Shown in pieces: positions 35,015-46,900 of a stretch of DNA of 64,000 nucleotides. The stretch is taken from contig JADNRX010000080.1 of assembly GCA_015501595.1 (NCBI GenBank), positions 62,001-126,000 of the forward strand, read 5' to 3'. Origin of the DNA: Hymenopellis radicata. Lineage: Eukaryota; Basidiomycota; Agaricomycetes; Agaricales; Physalacriaceae. The translations under genes and the position numbers were made by a program. The notes under the pieces are model-generated. The model was not told the DNA's origin. It searched no databases and saw nothing but the letters and a program-made list of their open reading frames with translations. Within the stretch, counting starts at the first letter, position 1. Each line of letters opens with the position of its first letter.

Positions 35015-35780
35015 ATGAGTCGCACTGAATCTGTCTCTAGACCCCGCATTCCTCCAGAAAATCTCGCAGAGCTGGCTGACATCTGGACCTACGACAAGCG
35101 ACTGCCAACGGTGAACTCTCGACGGGCGTGGTGCAAGGCGCGCAACCTCGACTATGGTCTTGTCAATCGCGACTTTTGGTGGAGGAAGCGGAGGGCGCGA
35201 TGTAACGTCGAGATCTCTACAGATACTTACGAGCTGGAGATAGGCACACCGCCGTACATTCCCGGAGACAGCGGCACCGACCGGCGCGCGCTCTCACGTA
35301 CGCCTTCCCTTATATCCTATCCACCAACGCCCGAGCCCGAACCGCCTTCCTCCGAGCCCGTGACCTCCATCTCAGATGCTTCCAGCGACTCGGAGTTCTA
35401 TCCTGAGCCCTTATTCCTCCCCGACCCATACTACGAAGACGAATCACAAGTAGTAGGACCGTACTGCTCGCAAGGCATAGAAAACGACGACGACGGCGAA
35501 GGCTTCACATGCGACTTGTGTCGATTATGGCCGTCCTTTCGCCCGGGTCGGTTTCCAAGCTGTTTTGCCACTTTTCTAACGCATATATGCAGGTTCTACG
35601 CAGGATATCAGCGCAGCATTGCAAAAGCTGGAAGCCCTCTATCCGTTCTACTTCAAGAAACCTTCGCCTGAGAACGAAATAGCCGACTCGCTTTGCACCT
35701 TCAATACTGATCGGCCTGTCCTCTGGCAACTATCCGCAATTCCTTTCGAAACGTTTTGCTCAAGCTACTCTTCGACCTAG
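35015..35780 (+). CDS. Homeodomain-like DNA-binding protein (239 aa)
   Basis: ATG at 35015; exons 35015-35546 and 35593-35780 with a 46-nt intron. The N-terminal 60 residues look like a divergent homeodomain: RPRIPPENLAELADIWTYD for helix 1, RAWCKARNLD for helix 2, and VNRDFWWRKRRAR in the recognition-helix position, where classical homeodomains have WFxNRR(A/R)R. The middle is Pro/Ser/Glu-rich and acidic (PPTPEPEPPSSEP, SDASSDSEFYPEPL), as in activation regions. The C-terminal exon (LQKLEALYPFYFKK, RPVLWQLSAIPFETF) is unfamiliar. It is likely a nuclear regulator. The homeodomain call rests on pattern alone. Residual doubt is whether the protein continues past 35780. Confidence 0.6.
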
Positions 35781-36573
35781 CGCCTCTTGCTCATGGCTTA
35801 TATGATTGATTGTATTCATCGCTATGCTCCAACTCTATCATCTGGTGAAATTTCTTCTGCGACTTTACTACGGCAGCTTCGCTGACATACTACGAGGCCC
35901 TCGGACAACGCTGTGTTCTTTCCATTGCTTTCGTTAACGACATCTTCAATGCTCATATTCGCCTCGTCGTCGCTTGACGTGTCAGCCCGGCTTTACAACG
36001 CTAATGCTATCTAGTACGTATTTTTCTAAGTGGGTGACGTTTATGACCTTACCAACCGTTCCTTAGGATGCTGCTCGATACCCTGTGCTTGTTGCTTGTT
36101 GCTTTGACCTTTGACTGTCTCTAAATCCATATTGCTGTATCTCTATTTCCAGTCTCGTTACTCGACGCAGAAACGCGGAAATCTAACTTGGAAGCGGAAG
36201 GACGAATAATGTTGCCTGTCAACGAAACACCAAAAAAACAACGCGTTCTCAGTGGATTGAATGTCGGCAGTTGCAACAATGAACTGAGCTTTTGCGCCGG
36301 CTACAGCACGGGTTGACGTACTTGTTTCCATGTCTGCTCTGTTCCCCGACGGTCTTTCCGGCTCGGCTCCACACGAAAGCTAAGTTGCTACCGTCGTCGT
36401 GAACATCGCTCGAGGTAGTCCTGGAAACATTTACTCTGAGGTTCATACAAAAGGCCCCGTAAAGGTTGGGTGTCCCCCAGTAGCTGGCCTACCCACAACA
36501 CACTTAACGATCACTCACGACATTCTACGCCTCGTCACGCCACACGTCTAACACCCACCCTCCAATCATCATC
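35781..36573. other. Intergenic region, no gene seen
   Basis: No supported coding or RNA feature. Pyrimidine-rich sequence before 36574 is typical of a fungal leader. Confidence 0.4.
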
Positions 36574-36864
36574 ATGCCCTCCTACATCAGCTCCGCAGGA
36601 TCGAGCTACATGTATCCCGGCTATAGCAGAAGCTATTCCAGCTATGGCGCACCGTCATACTACGGCGCCCCAGCAGTCTATCCGAGCTCTCACGGATATG
36701 GCTCGTCCCACTATCCTAGTTCATCGTATTATGGTGGATCATCCCACTACCGTGGATACGGGTCGCAGCCCGTGGTTGTCATCCCCTCATCGCGCGGCCA
36801 TCATCGTCACCACCATCACCACCACCACAGACATCATCGGTCGAGGGGGCTGTTTGGGTGGTAA
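36574..36864 (+). CDS. Small Tyr/Ser/Gly- and His-rich protein (96 aa)
   Basis: A single exon starting at the ATG at 36574 after a pyrimidine-rich leader. The product is low complexity: SYMYPGYSRSYSSYGAP, YGSSHYPSSSYYGGSS, the short hydrophobic patch QPVVVIPSS, then a His/Arg run (HHRHHHHHHHRHH) and the end RSRGLFGW. It has no signal peptide and no known domain. Small proteins of this composition are frequent in mushroom genomes; metal binding by the His run and aggregation or condensate behaviour by the Tyr/Ser part are guesses. The frame is clean and uninterrupted. Confidence 0.65.
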   Translation: MPSYISSAGSSYMYPGYSRSYSSYGAPSYYGAPAVYPSSHGYGSSHYPSSSYYGGSSHYRGYGSQPVVVIPSSRGHHRHHHHHHHRHHRSRGLFGW

Positions 36865-36961
36865 CTACCTCGATATCTGGAACGTGTAGTATTGCCCATT
36901 GAAGCTGTGTAATGTACCATCAAGATCTGTAAAGCTGCAGCCTATCTCTATGATGCCCCAG

Positions 36962-37827
36962 TTATTCCTCGGTGTCCTCGCCAGTGATTTCGCGTAGATT
37001 CCGTTTGCGCCACATTGCAAGACCGTTCTCGAACACGTTGTGGTTTACACCGTTGGGTACGAGACAGAAGGTAACACCTGAGAAACTATTAAGCATAGGA
37101 CCGTGCCTTGGACAATGTACGCGTACCTAAGGCCTGTACTTCGCGATTCCGGTGCTCGTCGTCAAAGAAAAGCTATGCAGATAGTAAACATTATGATCAA
37201 CGCGGGACGACAGAACTAACCATCTCCGAGTACGGAATGCCGGTCTTCTCGTGTAATTGCTTGAAATGGGTTAGCTTGGAACCTGCAACACAGACGCATG
37301 AACGGGTTGAAGAGAAGCATTCTAAAAGTCACGTACCAGGGTATATCTCAGCTTGATGGAAGTAATCGGCAGCCTTCTTTGGTCTCGCATCTTTCTCAGT
37401 CTCCTTCGGGGGTATCAATAGTAACGAGAGGCACTGTCGAGCTCTGAACTGATTGATTAGCAGCAGGAAGACAATCCCAATGAGTCAAAGCGTACAACTT
37501 TGGGGCCGATGTGCGGGAGGCTGCCGCAACGACAACTTCTGCCGTATGGAGACGATGTAGGATCTGAGGCACATCTGGGTAAAAGGAAATTGGAGAGTCA
37601 TGTCTGATGAATGTTAGTTGCCATCTAGCTTGGTGACGCAGCAAACACCAACTTGTCCAGCACCTCATTTAAAGTGTTCTTGTGTCTATGCAGTGGTCCA
37701 GATACATGGGTATCAATCCAGAGATCCCACAGGGTATAGCTAGCATACCATGTTGGTTAGCAAACTTGAATGCAGTCAGAACGTACTCTAAATCAAAAGC
37801 AACAAGCTTGGGCATTCTAGTTGTCAT
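36962..37827 (-). CDS. Magnesium-dependent phosphatase 1-type HAD phosphatase
   Basis: Start ATG at 37827 (MTTRMPKLVAF; a second ATG at 37815). Splicing of intron 1 (GTACGT...GCTAG) turns an apparent DLEY into FDLDYTLWDLWIDTHV, the HAD nucleophile motif DxDxT of the MDP-1 family. Further motifs: SFYPDVPQILHRL, VVVAAASRTSAPK (motif II), KKAADYFHQAEIYPGSKLTHF, then LFFDDEHRNREV (motif III, DD) and VTFCLVPNGVNHNVF. The end is REITGEDTEE. Six or so short introns, all in frame. The family consists of soluble Mg2+-dependent protein/sugar-phosphate phosphatases; substrate unknown. The start is 54 bp from the divergent NYN gene. Confidence 0.88.
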
Positions 37828-37881
37828 GATGATGATGGCAGAAAGGAAGGTGCAATCTAATCTTATCTTAAGAGATATTTG

Positions 37882-40242
37882 ATGGTGTTGAAAACGCAAG
37901 TCATTGATGCATTGAGTCGCACGAGGAGTCTGCGTTTCGTTCTTACTTTCATCTGCTTTTTGTATTTTTACGGTTCATATCTAATGTTTCGTTCCAACTC
38001 CGATTCTACCACGACCGTCAGCTCTCTAACGCCAATCAGTCCTTTCTCTAACGATTCCGTGCCTTCGGAGCCTACATCTGACGGTCGGTGGCTGTGGACC
38101 CTTTATCCTGCCGTTTGCCTCATTTTCCGACAGAACAGCCAAATCTTGGCGCATTTACGACGTATTGAGGGAATGGACCCATCTTCAGCCTTTCAGGAGA
38201 CCATTAATCCTCCGGCATCCCCAGCGTCCACTACCAACCCTCCCACTACTTCAGAGTCCTCCTCTGTCACTCCTTCTGACCACCCTCATTCAGAACTCGA
38301 CTCTGACGCCGACATTCATCCGGATGGGTCTACGGTGTGGACTCAGAAACGAATTCTGTCTTATCTCAAGTCTGGCGATACCGAGACGGAAACGGACCAG
38401 GACGATGTATATCACGGCCCAGAGGACTCAAGCCGGAGGGAAGAATATGACTCTTCTGATACCGAAGGCGACCTCCAGTACAGGACTGTCTACATTGCAG
38501 ACGGGTCTGACGAACTGGAGGTTCAGTCCTCTCGCGGAACTGAAGGGGTCGATCTCGATTTAATCCACGACGATTCCGATCATGTCGTACCGACACTTGG
38601 ATTCCAGGAAGCGCTCAGCTTTCTTGCCGACGAACGCGAGAGGCTGACAGCCCAACGGGGCTCGGGACCTGCCTACAATGGTCGATTGATGTCGTTGGCT
38701 GCGGCTTCAGGTTCGTGATTGTCTTCTTCTAGCTCCTCCTATTCATGATTTCCAGGAGAACCCAGACGTAAGCGGCGTCGACGGCGAACGAAAACACCTC
38801 GTTCCAAATCTACTGGTCCACCCAATGCCGACGCGGAGCAGGACGAAGACGAGACGTCCTCGTCTTACGACTCTCATTCCCACAGTAGTCCAAGCACCAA
38901 CAACTACACCAGTAGTGGTGGGGAGGCTTTGTTCCAATCCATGCCAGGAACACCGTCTCGTCGTCGACCAGGACGACTCCGCAGTACGAAGTCTACTCCC
39001 CAGCTTTGGCCACCGGGAGAAGAGACGCCTACTCACAATAAAGTCTTCATAGCAGCTGCCGATGATAGTCCTCGTGTGACGCAGTTGAAGGGGCTCGGGA
39101 AGAAACTGCACCAGCTGTTTCCAGAGGACGGGAAATATCTGAAGCTTATCAATTTTGGAACGCTAGACACAACTGAGACGAATACGACAGCTTTTCGGAA
39201 TGAACTGACAGAAGAATCTCTGGGAAGCTTTGTTGACACACGGGGCCGCCTCCACAACAGGCCAATGAACGATTAATCCATGTATTTGTAGACCAGTGCG
39301 TTCGACATCCTTACCGTGGTCGTCAGTCCCTAACCATCACCCAGCTCCAATATTCTTATAGGACTATTAAGTTATCTGAAACGTTTCCCACATAAGCATC
39401 CACAATACTCTTCGTCGCAGAAGCTCCGCCATCTCTCCCACTCCGCTTTGACTCTTATATTCGAACGCGGTCGTCCCGTCACCCGACGCGTCCTCGTGGC
39501 ATCCTCCCCTCTCTACCAGCCTATGATTAGCGCTGAAAAGCTGGGTTTTGAGGTCCGAGTGTTCGCGCGCGTTCCGGACATGGGCGATGGTATGGATAGA
39601 ACTCCCCGGCCGGGGATGGGCTTCGGGCACACGAGAAGCCATAGCGGGAGTTCAGGCATGAACGTCCCGCAGAATGGCAATGGGGCTGGTGATGGCTCGG
39701 GAACGCGGAGGAGATCTGGGAGTATAAACAATGGTGGTGGTGGGCGAAGGAAGGGTCATTCGAGGAAGGTTTCGGGGAGCACGTCTCCCGAGAACGAACC
39801 GGGCGGCGTGTCGTTCCCTCAGGCTTTCTTGAAGAGCTTGGGGTCGAGCGGGACCTCAGGGCTGTTGTCGACGTCGCCTCCGTCACAGGGTAGCACGCCG
39901 CCCGCGCGAGTGCGGTATCGGGAACAGGGCGTGGACGAGCTTTTACAGCTCAAATTGCACCAGGTCATTGCCTCCGTTGATGGGGCGCCGCCGCCTGGGA
40001 GCACGATTATCTTGGCAACGGGCGATGGCAACGTTGGCCAGTTCAACGAGGATGGGTTTGTGGGAGGTGTGAGGCTCGCTCTGAAGAAAGGATGGAACGT
40101 GGAGCTGTATGCCTGGGAAGTTGGGTTGAGTAAAGCGTGGAAGCGAGAGTTCGGAGAAGGCAGCGAGTATGGTAAGATGCAGAAATTTAAGATTATAGGT
40201 TTGGAGCAGTTTGGTGGGGATATGGTTGAGTTATATCACTAA
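37882..40242 (+). CDS. Membrane-anchored NYN-domain (PIN-like) protein
   Basis: ATG at 37882. An N-terminal hydrophobic helix (RFVLTFICFLYFYGSYLMF, about residues 18-36) may be a signal anchor. A long acidic Ser/Thr-rich region follows, interrupted by one intron (about 38712-38754). The NYN fold starts at LIHVFVDHSNILIGLLSYL, created by splicing GTGCGT...CCCAG near 39290-39340, continues RRVLVASSPLYQPM, GFEVRVFARVPDM, and, after a Gly/Ser-rich insert of about 130 residues, GVDELLQLKLHQVIAS, STIILATGDGNVGQFNEDGF and WNVELYAWEVGLSKAWK. NYN domains are putative RNases with an acidic pocket (here D in VFVDHSN and TGDGN). One base is missing at TT 39273-39274 in this reading. The stop is at 40240. 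Confidence 0.8.
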
Positions 40243-40464
40243 ATCTAAGTAACAAGATACGTTGGGGTAGTAGTCTAGTTTTAGTCGTACTAAAGAAAAG
40301 TTAAGAATGATGAATATGTTGTTGTACACGACTCACTGTTTCGCCTGACACCAACTTGTCCACCTGGACTACTGAAAGCATCCTGCGGCGGCGGCCGTCA
40401 ACACTTGCAAACTGTTTCTCAATACCCTTTCCAATCTGCTCCATAATCTGCGGATCCCATGTCC

Positions 40465-41603
40465 TCAAACTGCAATACTGGGTTGTCGTGGAGAGCGGGG
40501 CCTCACAGTCTCGGGAACGACAATATCTACTCGAATAGAGCGCAGGCGTTCAAATTGTGAACCTGACAGAGCGTCATCCAGAGCTCTCCAAAATCCAAAG
40601 TCCTGCTCCATATCGGGCCGTGATGTTCCCGCCAGATTGACAACGAAGTGAATTGTCTCAAGCTGACTGGGGGAGCGACACGACCTGAAAGAGGCGAGGA
40701 TCCATCTAAGAACGGGTATGCTCGGCATGCCGACCCCCCACATATGCACTGAGACGTCCCGCAAGTGCCCAATATCTAATAGTTGGTCTAGGTTGACAGT
40801 TACCAGCCATTTGTCTGCAATTGAAAGGACCGTCAAAGACGGGCTCAGGTAGATGCAAAAGGAACGCACCATTGCAGAAGTTTTGAGAGACGTGAATGTG
40901 TAATTCCTGCAGAGAGTCCTTTGTATCTGCAAGCAAGGTTGAGAGAAGGTCAAAGTCCCGGCCCTTTCCAAGATATACATGGACGCAGGCTAGTTGGTTC
41001 AGAGCACCCCAACATCTCGAAAGCATCCTATAAATCCGCGGATCACTATCGATGAAATCGAGGCGCTCCACGGGACGTGATTGTGGTGACATTCGTAGTG
41101 GAAGTAGTCGGTATAGGTGGTCGAGGGCGATATATCGCAGTTAATGATATCCAAGTGGCCATGCTCCCGAAGACCTCCAAGACACCAGCAGAGGTTTTTA
41201 GCGGACTGGAACATTCCAGTAGCTATACTCAACGACGAGAAGGAGAGTCGAGATACATGTAAAGGAAACGTCTCCTGGACGCGTCGGAAGTTGGTTGATT
41301 CGAGTAACACTTGTTTGAGAAACGGGAATAACGAGCCCGCGTGTGGCTCTGGACCGCAGACGACATGGTCCCGAATATTGAGCTGTCGCACACTTCGAAG
41401 GATGAGTGCCGACTTTGAGCAGGTCCCAAGGAAAGAGTTTGCATTGGTCTGATCGTGTGTCACGGTAACTGTGCGGAAGAGATGACGTCGCGAACGGGCA
41501 GAAACATGCTGGACGCGAGTGAGCACGACTTGAGCGCCGCTTTATCGTCGTGAAGATAATCGACAATCTCGTCCACTAGCTCTTGGGGTAGTGCACTGGA
41601 CAT
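40465..41603 (-). CDS. F-box protein
   Basis: ATG at 41603; the N-terminus ALPQELVDEIVDYLHDDKAA, then LKSCSLASSMFLPRSRRHLF, is a typical fungal F-box (Skp1-binding part of an SCF ubiquitin ligase). Degenerate leucine-rich sequence follows (LRSVRQLNIRDHVV, SRLSFSSLSIATGMF, LREHGHLDIINCDI, ERLDFIDSDPRIYRML, LQELHIHVSQNF, LRDVSVHMWGV). One intron lies at about 40811-40869. Two frame breaks, at GGG 41496-41498 and GGG 41072-41074 on the plus strand, would each be repaired by one more G; both fall exactly where the conserved pattern jumps frame. The C-terminus may continue past 40465 through a further short intron. The substrate is unknown. Confidence 0.7.
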
Positions 41604-42252
41604 CGTTAGGGAAACCTATGAGAAAGACAGTAAGCTATACTCCTAATGCACTAAAAATACTGACCTCGGCAGATTTGAAGTTTCTTGGAAGTTGGTTGAT
41701 GGATGGAAGAGAATGGGAGCTTAGCTCGACGCCTCCAGCCTTGTAATAAAGGCATAAGGTCACGAGTTGATCCGATATGGTGAAACTGACATTCTGCCAT
41801 GAGCACAGGGAATCCACACGGTCGTCAGGACATAGGATCTCGGGAGATGCGAGAAAAGACGCGATGCTGAATGATAACAAGAGAATGATATAGACAGCCC
41901 TACTCAGGAATGGGACGCGGAGGCGAAAGGAACTTAAGTTGGAAGGAAAATCACCCTCCGAGGTGGTGGCTTTCAGGTGTGGCCCAGGCCACCGGTACGA
42001 GTCTGAGGGACGGTTGAAGGTTCACATACTCATGCGGGGGATTGCCATGCCCGAGCCTTGACAAGCGAGTGAATCTGCTGGGTTGATCAACACTCGCTGA
42101 GCGTTTCGCGTCGATGAGCGAGTTTTCCCACGGCTATTCATCTCCTGATCGGAACCAGCTTGCCAAGCATGCAAGAAGAGCGAGTTCTTGAAAAGACGAT
42201 ACTTGGCCTGCGAATATAGGATATACACATATACATACACTACCACTCCTCT
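41604..42252. other. Intergenic region, no gene seen
   Basis: No supported gene. A minus-strand open frame at 41635-41880 lacks motifs and splice support. Confidence 0.4.
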
Positions 42253-43646
42253 TCATGCCGTGCCATAATTCTTCACCCGGACGGTATCCATTCCGGGCCT
42301 CAGTGGAATATATCCATCCATCGGCCAATCATCATCATCCTCGTCGTATGTATTGACCATCACATCCTCCTCGCCAAGGAGCCGAGAGTCCTCTGCCGCC
42401 CAACTAACCAGACGACCTTCGTTGACCCGGAAGTGATGGTTGTTCCGTTTCTTGGACGCGAACGGCCGCACCAGGTGGACCTTCCTCATCTGCAGAGGTA
42501 GACGAGTGATTCTCTCATATATCGGGGTAATATATCTGTCTATGAGATGCATCGGCGGGTAGCAAATGACGTAGCCGAAGCCCAGCATAATAATCCTGTA
42601 AACAATCAGCATAATAGTGATCGCTCACTGGCAGACGAACACCACTTACAATGCTATCAGGAATACAGTTCCTGTCCACCGCCGGGAGGACAGTGTTGAA
42701 GGAGGTAAGAGCTCTGACTCTGAATCGTCCTCACTGGAATCATTGCCATCTCGCTCGCCGTCGCTGGCTTCTGGGTAACGAAACTAGATCCCAAGTCCTC
42801 CTTGTTATCTCTGACGGGTATGCTACACCCGTACTTGGTTGCCCAAGTAAAGAAGTGTACATCGTCCGCTTTATTGTTGAACTCGGGGAAACTCAATAGC
42901 TTGGTCTGTCTCGATTTGATTAACCGGCCAACATCCTGAGAAACGAAATACCTCGTCTACGTCAGGATTGCATATGAACTCAATGCGAGTAAACTGTCGT
43001 CGGCCATCATAGTAACCTCCCATAAAGTTGAAATTTATATGGCCTATGCGTCATTGATATGAACGAGCGGGAGCATAAGAACAACTTGACAACTACCCTT
43101 ATCATCCACATATACACGATTTTTAGATTCGCCAGACATGTAGGAATGCAATGCAGGAATGTTGTCAAACCCAGCAACACTAACAGGTTCCGGCTCGCCT
43201 GCAGTCAGGCATACATGAGATTTAATTCATGAAAGGGGAAGTTTCAAGATTACCACTGAGATGAAGACATATCCACGATCCCCATTCACACTGCATGTCC
43301 TTTGTATGAGTACTACAAACATACAACAATGAATGTAACGCACCTGTGATACACCGACATCGCTGTCTTCTTCTTTGTCCTCCTTCACCGCATTATCAGC
43401 CTCCCGAAAGTCGAACTGATAGAATGACTGATTATCCATCTGCTCGTAATCGTGCGGGGAACCCAAGCCGACTGCTATCGGCCCTCTCTCAAAAATCGGG
43501 CAGACGTCGTACGAAAGTCCGTCCAGAGTGATAGAGCAATCCAATAGATGCCATGGCCGGACGAGATAAGCAGCGTTCACGATGAGACTTGGCTTCAACC
43601 CCAAGATCATGGCTAAGGAAGAGTATACAAGCAGGATCGTCGACAT
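42253..43646 (-). CDS. Type I membrane protein with MRH domain, Atg27/mannose-6-phosphate-receptor-like
   Basis: ATG at 43646 starts a signal peptide (STILLVYSSLAMILGLKPS), followed by DCSITLDGLSYDVCPIFE. The luminal part carries the pattern of Atg27/MRH proteins: FNFMGGYYDGRRQFTRIEF, then CNPDVDE, and FFTWATKYGCSIPV with paired cysteines. A Ser/Glu-rich stretch (SSSEDDSESELLPP) leads to a transmembrane helix (GTVFLIALLLIIYR) and a cytoplasmic tail rich in Arg/Lys then Asp, ending DTVRVKNYGTA at 42253. About six short introns. Family members cycle between Golgi, endosome and vacuole, and Atg27 helps Atg9 traffic in autophagy; whether this one is Atg27 itself is not settled. Confidence 0.72.
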
Positions 43647-43994
43647 GTCGGAAGCCTCGACTACAGCTATGAGCGCTGTGGAGAAGTGGCCGGTTAAGCG
43701 GAGAAGAGGCCGTCCGAGGTGCTGGAGCGATAGTAAATATACTGATCATAGGCGTGTGGTCCCTGTGACGCGACGCAGGCCAAACGCAGGCCCCATCCAG
43801 ATGCGCACGGGGCTTAGCAGGACCGGTTATTGGTTGAGAGCGAATTGCCTTACGGAGAAAATTGATGGATACAATTAAAAAGTGACATAACCCTCTATTA
43901 ACCTCCGATGATACACCTAAGAGAGTGATGGTATGTACACTGTGACACATTAGCGCGTGTCAAGTATGCGTGCAAAGAAACCTACCACGCGTAT

Positions 43995-46900
43995 TTATAC
44001 ACCATTGGGAGTTCGTAACGTTAACGTATTCGTCCGGGAGCCCATCTCGACACCCACTCGAAAACTCGTACTGACGCCATGAAGATGATACTGTTCGCCC
44101 ACAATCTCTTTCACAGCCAACATCAGTCGGTCAAGCCTACTGACGATACCAAAAGCTGTCGACACGCCCACGCAAAACATTCTATAGAAGGAACGATGAG
44201 GAAACGAACGAAGGACGAATGAAAGGACATACAGATACTGCTCGTCCTGTAGGGTCTCCAGCGTCAAAGTTCTTGGCAGCCCAAAGTCCTCTTCTGCTTC
44301 TTTGTGTATGACACTAAATCCATGATATTTGAGCATGAACCGATCGACAAGAGGACATGGCGTTATTTGTGGCAACGGATCTCCTGTTCGTAAGGACGTG
44401 GAAATCATACCTGAGCTGTAATAAGCGAGAGTTCACACTGAAGATGGCCGCCAGAACGTACTGATCACAGCTAGCAGATCGCCCTGAAAGTTAGGATCCA
44501 AGAATCGCGTACGAACGAGGAAAGCTCGCGTCCACGAAGGCTCCATGTGTTCCATGATGGACATCAAGTGAGATAATGAGTATGCGATTTGCCTAGTGAG
44601 GACACATTGAGTACGAGGACGACGGAGAACATCAGTTATTGCTCACATCTGAAGATCTAAGATCTTTTTGTATCTTTCTGCTGGCCAGCGACCTCGTAGA
44701 GAAAACTAATGAACTATGAATATGACAGCACTTCTGAAATTGAGGGTACGAACTTCATAAATGGCATTAGTGCGAAGTACAGCCGACCTGCTCAGTTTAC
44801 TTCGTATGGCAATCAGACTAGTGACGACCTCTGGAACCTCTTGAAGCCTGCGAGAGCTCGCAAAGGAGATAACCGAGCAGTAGATTGCGCCAAGTTCTGA
44901 AGACGTTGTTGCCAGCAGTGTCCTCTGATATCGCCGGATCGTAGTTGCAGGCGGAAGAAAGGAGAATATGCTAACAGGACAAGATCAGGGCACTGTCTAA
45001 AGCGGAGTGGGAGAACCTACAAGGCAGCTGTAACGCCTACAGTTACCAGCACAAACCGGCGCTGGATCTACAATGAGCGGCCACCCAGATCGATTGGAAA
45101 GAGAACGCACCCAAGCAACGTCAATACCAGAGCCAGGATTTCCAGGTAGTATTATATAATGATCTTGGTACGAATACCCAATAACCTGGCGAAATATTAA
45201 TAAGATGAATCAAAATGCATGGCGATTTCACAAACTCACCAAGACTGTCGTGACGAAGAAAATGATGTTCGTCATCGGAGGACCAGGCCAGTACAACCTG
45301 GCGTAGAAGAAGAAAGGGTAGCAGACGGCTAAGACTGCAGCGAGGCCATATGGACTACCATGACCACTACCAGCCGATATGTACCTATTCAAGTTTGAGT
45401 TGCCGTTCAGTGAGGGAGAGCTTGGGAGCTCCTTACCATATCACTGATCCAACAATGCCACCTAAGAAAGTACTCAGAACACGAGCCACCCAACCAAAGG
45501 TAGTATCGCCTCTGAATCGCGCCAGTGTTAGTTGAGCCATGATACTAGAAAATCGTCGGTCAGTCATCATCGACACTTCATGTCACCAGCGCGGGGACGC
45601 ACATTGCCCAAACGAAGCGATTTTCTGAGAATGCATGTTAGAGCATAGAAGGCACGAGCACCAAACAACACATACCGTAAGCGAACTCCGCCGATGTCGT
45701 CAAAAACGAAGGAATAAACATGATAACTGGACGAATGCCAGTACTCAGACACCTTCATGTAGGAAGATGACGACGGACGTACCGGTAAGAATACCCGCTT
45801 TTACAGCATATAGAGCGTTACCACCACCGCACCCCCGGAAGAACATATACAACTGGTTCATCACCCACTCGAACACATTATGCGGTGGCAGCGCGTCAGG
45901 ATCCCGCTTGTTCGCCATCCCAAGGTCATCCATCACACTAGGATCAAGTCCCTGAACCAAGTGCGGGTCTTCTTCGTCGTCATTAATGTCCGACAGATTC
46001 CAATTGTTCCAGGTAAACAGTTTCCGCGCTGGAGTCCAGATATGGTTTCTCGGGCGCTCCTGCTCGAGGCGTATAATCTCGTCCAGCTGTCAAAAACGGC
46101 TATTAGTCGAGAAGCGCATCGAGTGAACATAGGGACAGACCATTTCAATGATCTGCGCGGTGAACCGCATAAGATGATACTGATAGACATAGCAATGGAA
46201 CAGATAACGATGGCTCGGCGAGTCCTGTTCGACGTCACCCTTCGCCTCAAGCACCGGCTTATAAGGTTCGAGAACCTCAAATCGATTCTGCGATTTGAAC
46301 TCCTTCAGGAGCGCCTCCAGGTCATCTCGCGTCTTCTTCAATGTATCGAACTTTGTCTGCCACGCAGTCTTCTTCTGCTTTGCCGACCGCCAAAACGCGA
46401 ATCGACCCCGTCGGGCATCGCGCAGCCAGTCGGAGATGGCACTCACTGCGCTGCGGTTTGCTTTCAGGAGGGGATCGCAGCAGTGGAACAAGAGGTTCAT
46501 GGCTTGTTGCGTGTGTGGTATGGCATCCGGATCGTGAAACATCGTTGCCTCAATATCCATGTACCGCTGTGACTCGAATACACCGACGGCCTGCTCATTT
46601 TTAGCCCGCGAAAGCGACAGATGTAGAAGGGAGTTGTGAAGGAGATTGTGAAGAGGACCATGATGGTGATGGTGGTGATGATGGAGGTGGTGAACGTGTG
46701 GCGCGCATGAGACTGCGAAAGACGAGTGACTGGGGAACTAGTACGGCTCTTTCTGTGGTGATTCAGCCAGCCATCTTGGTCATCCTCTGCATCAGTATTG
46801 GTAGTTGATTGACGTTCTGGAGACGCAGGGCGAGACGACATCCGCTGGGGTGTGGTTGCTCCAGGACTACCGCCAGGTGTGGTTGCCCCAGGAGTACCAC

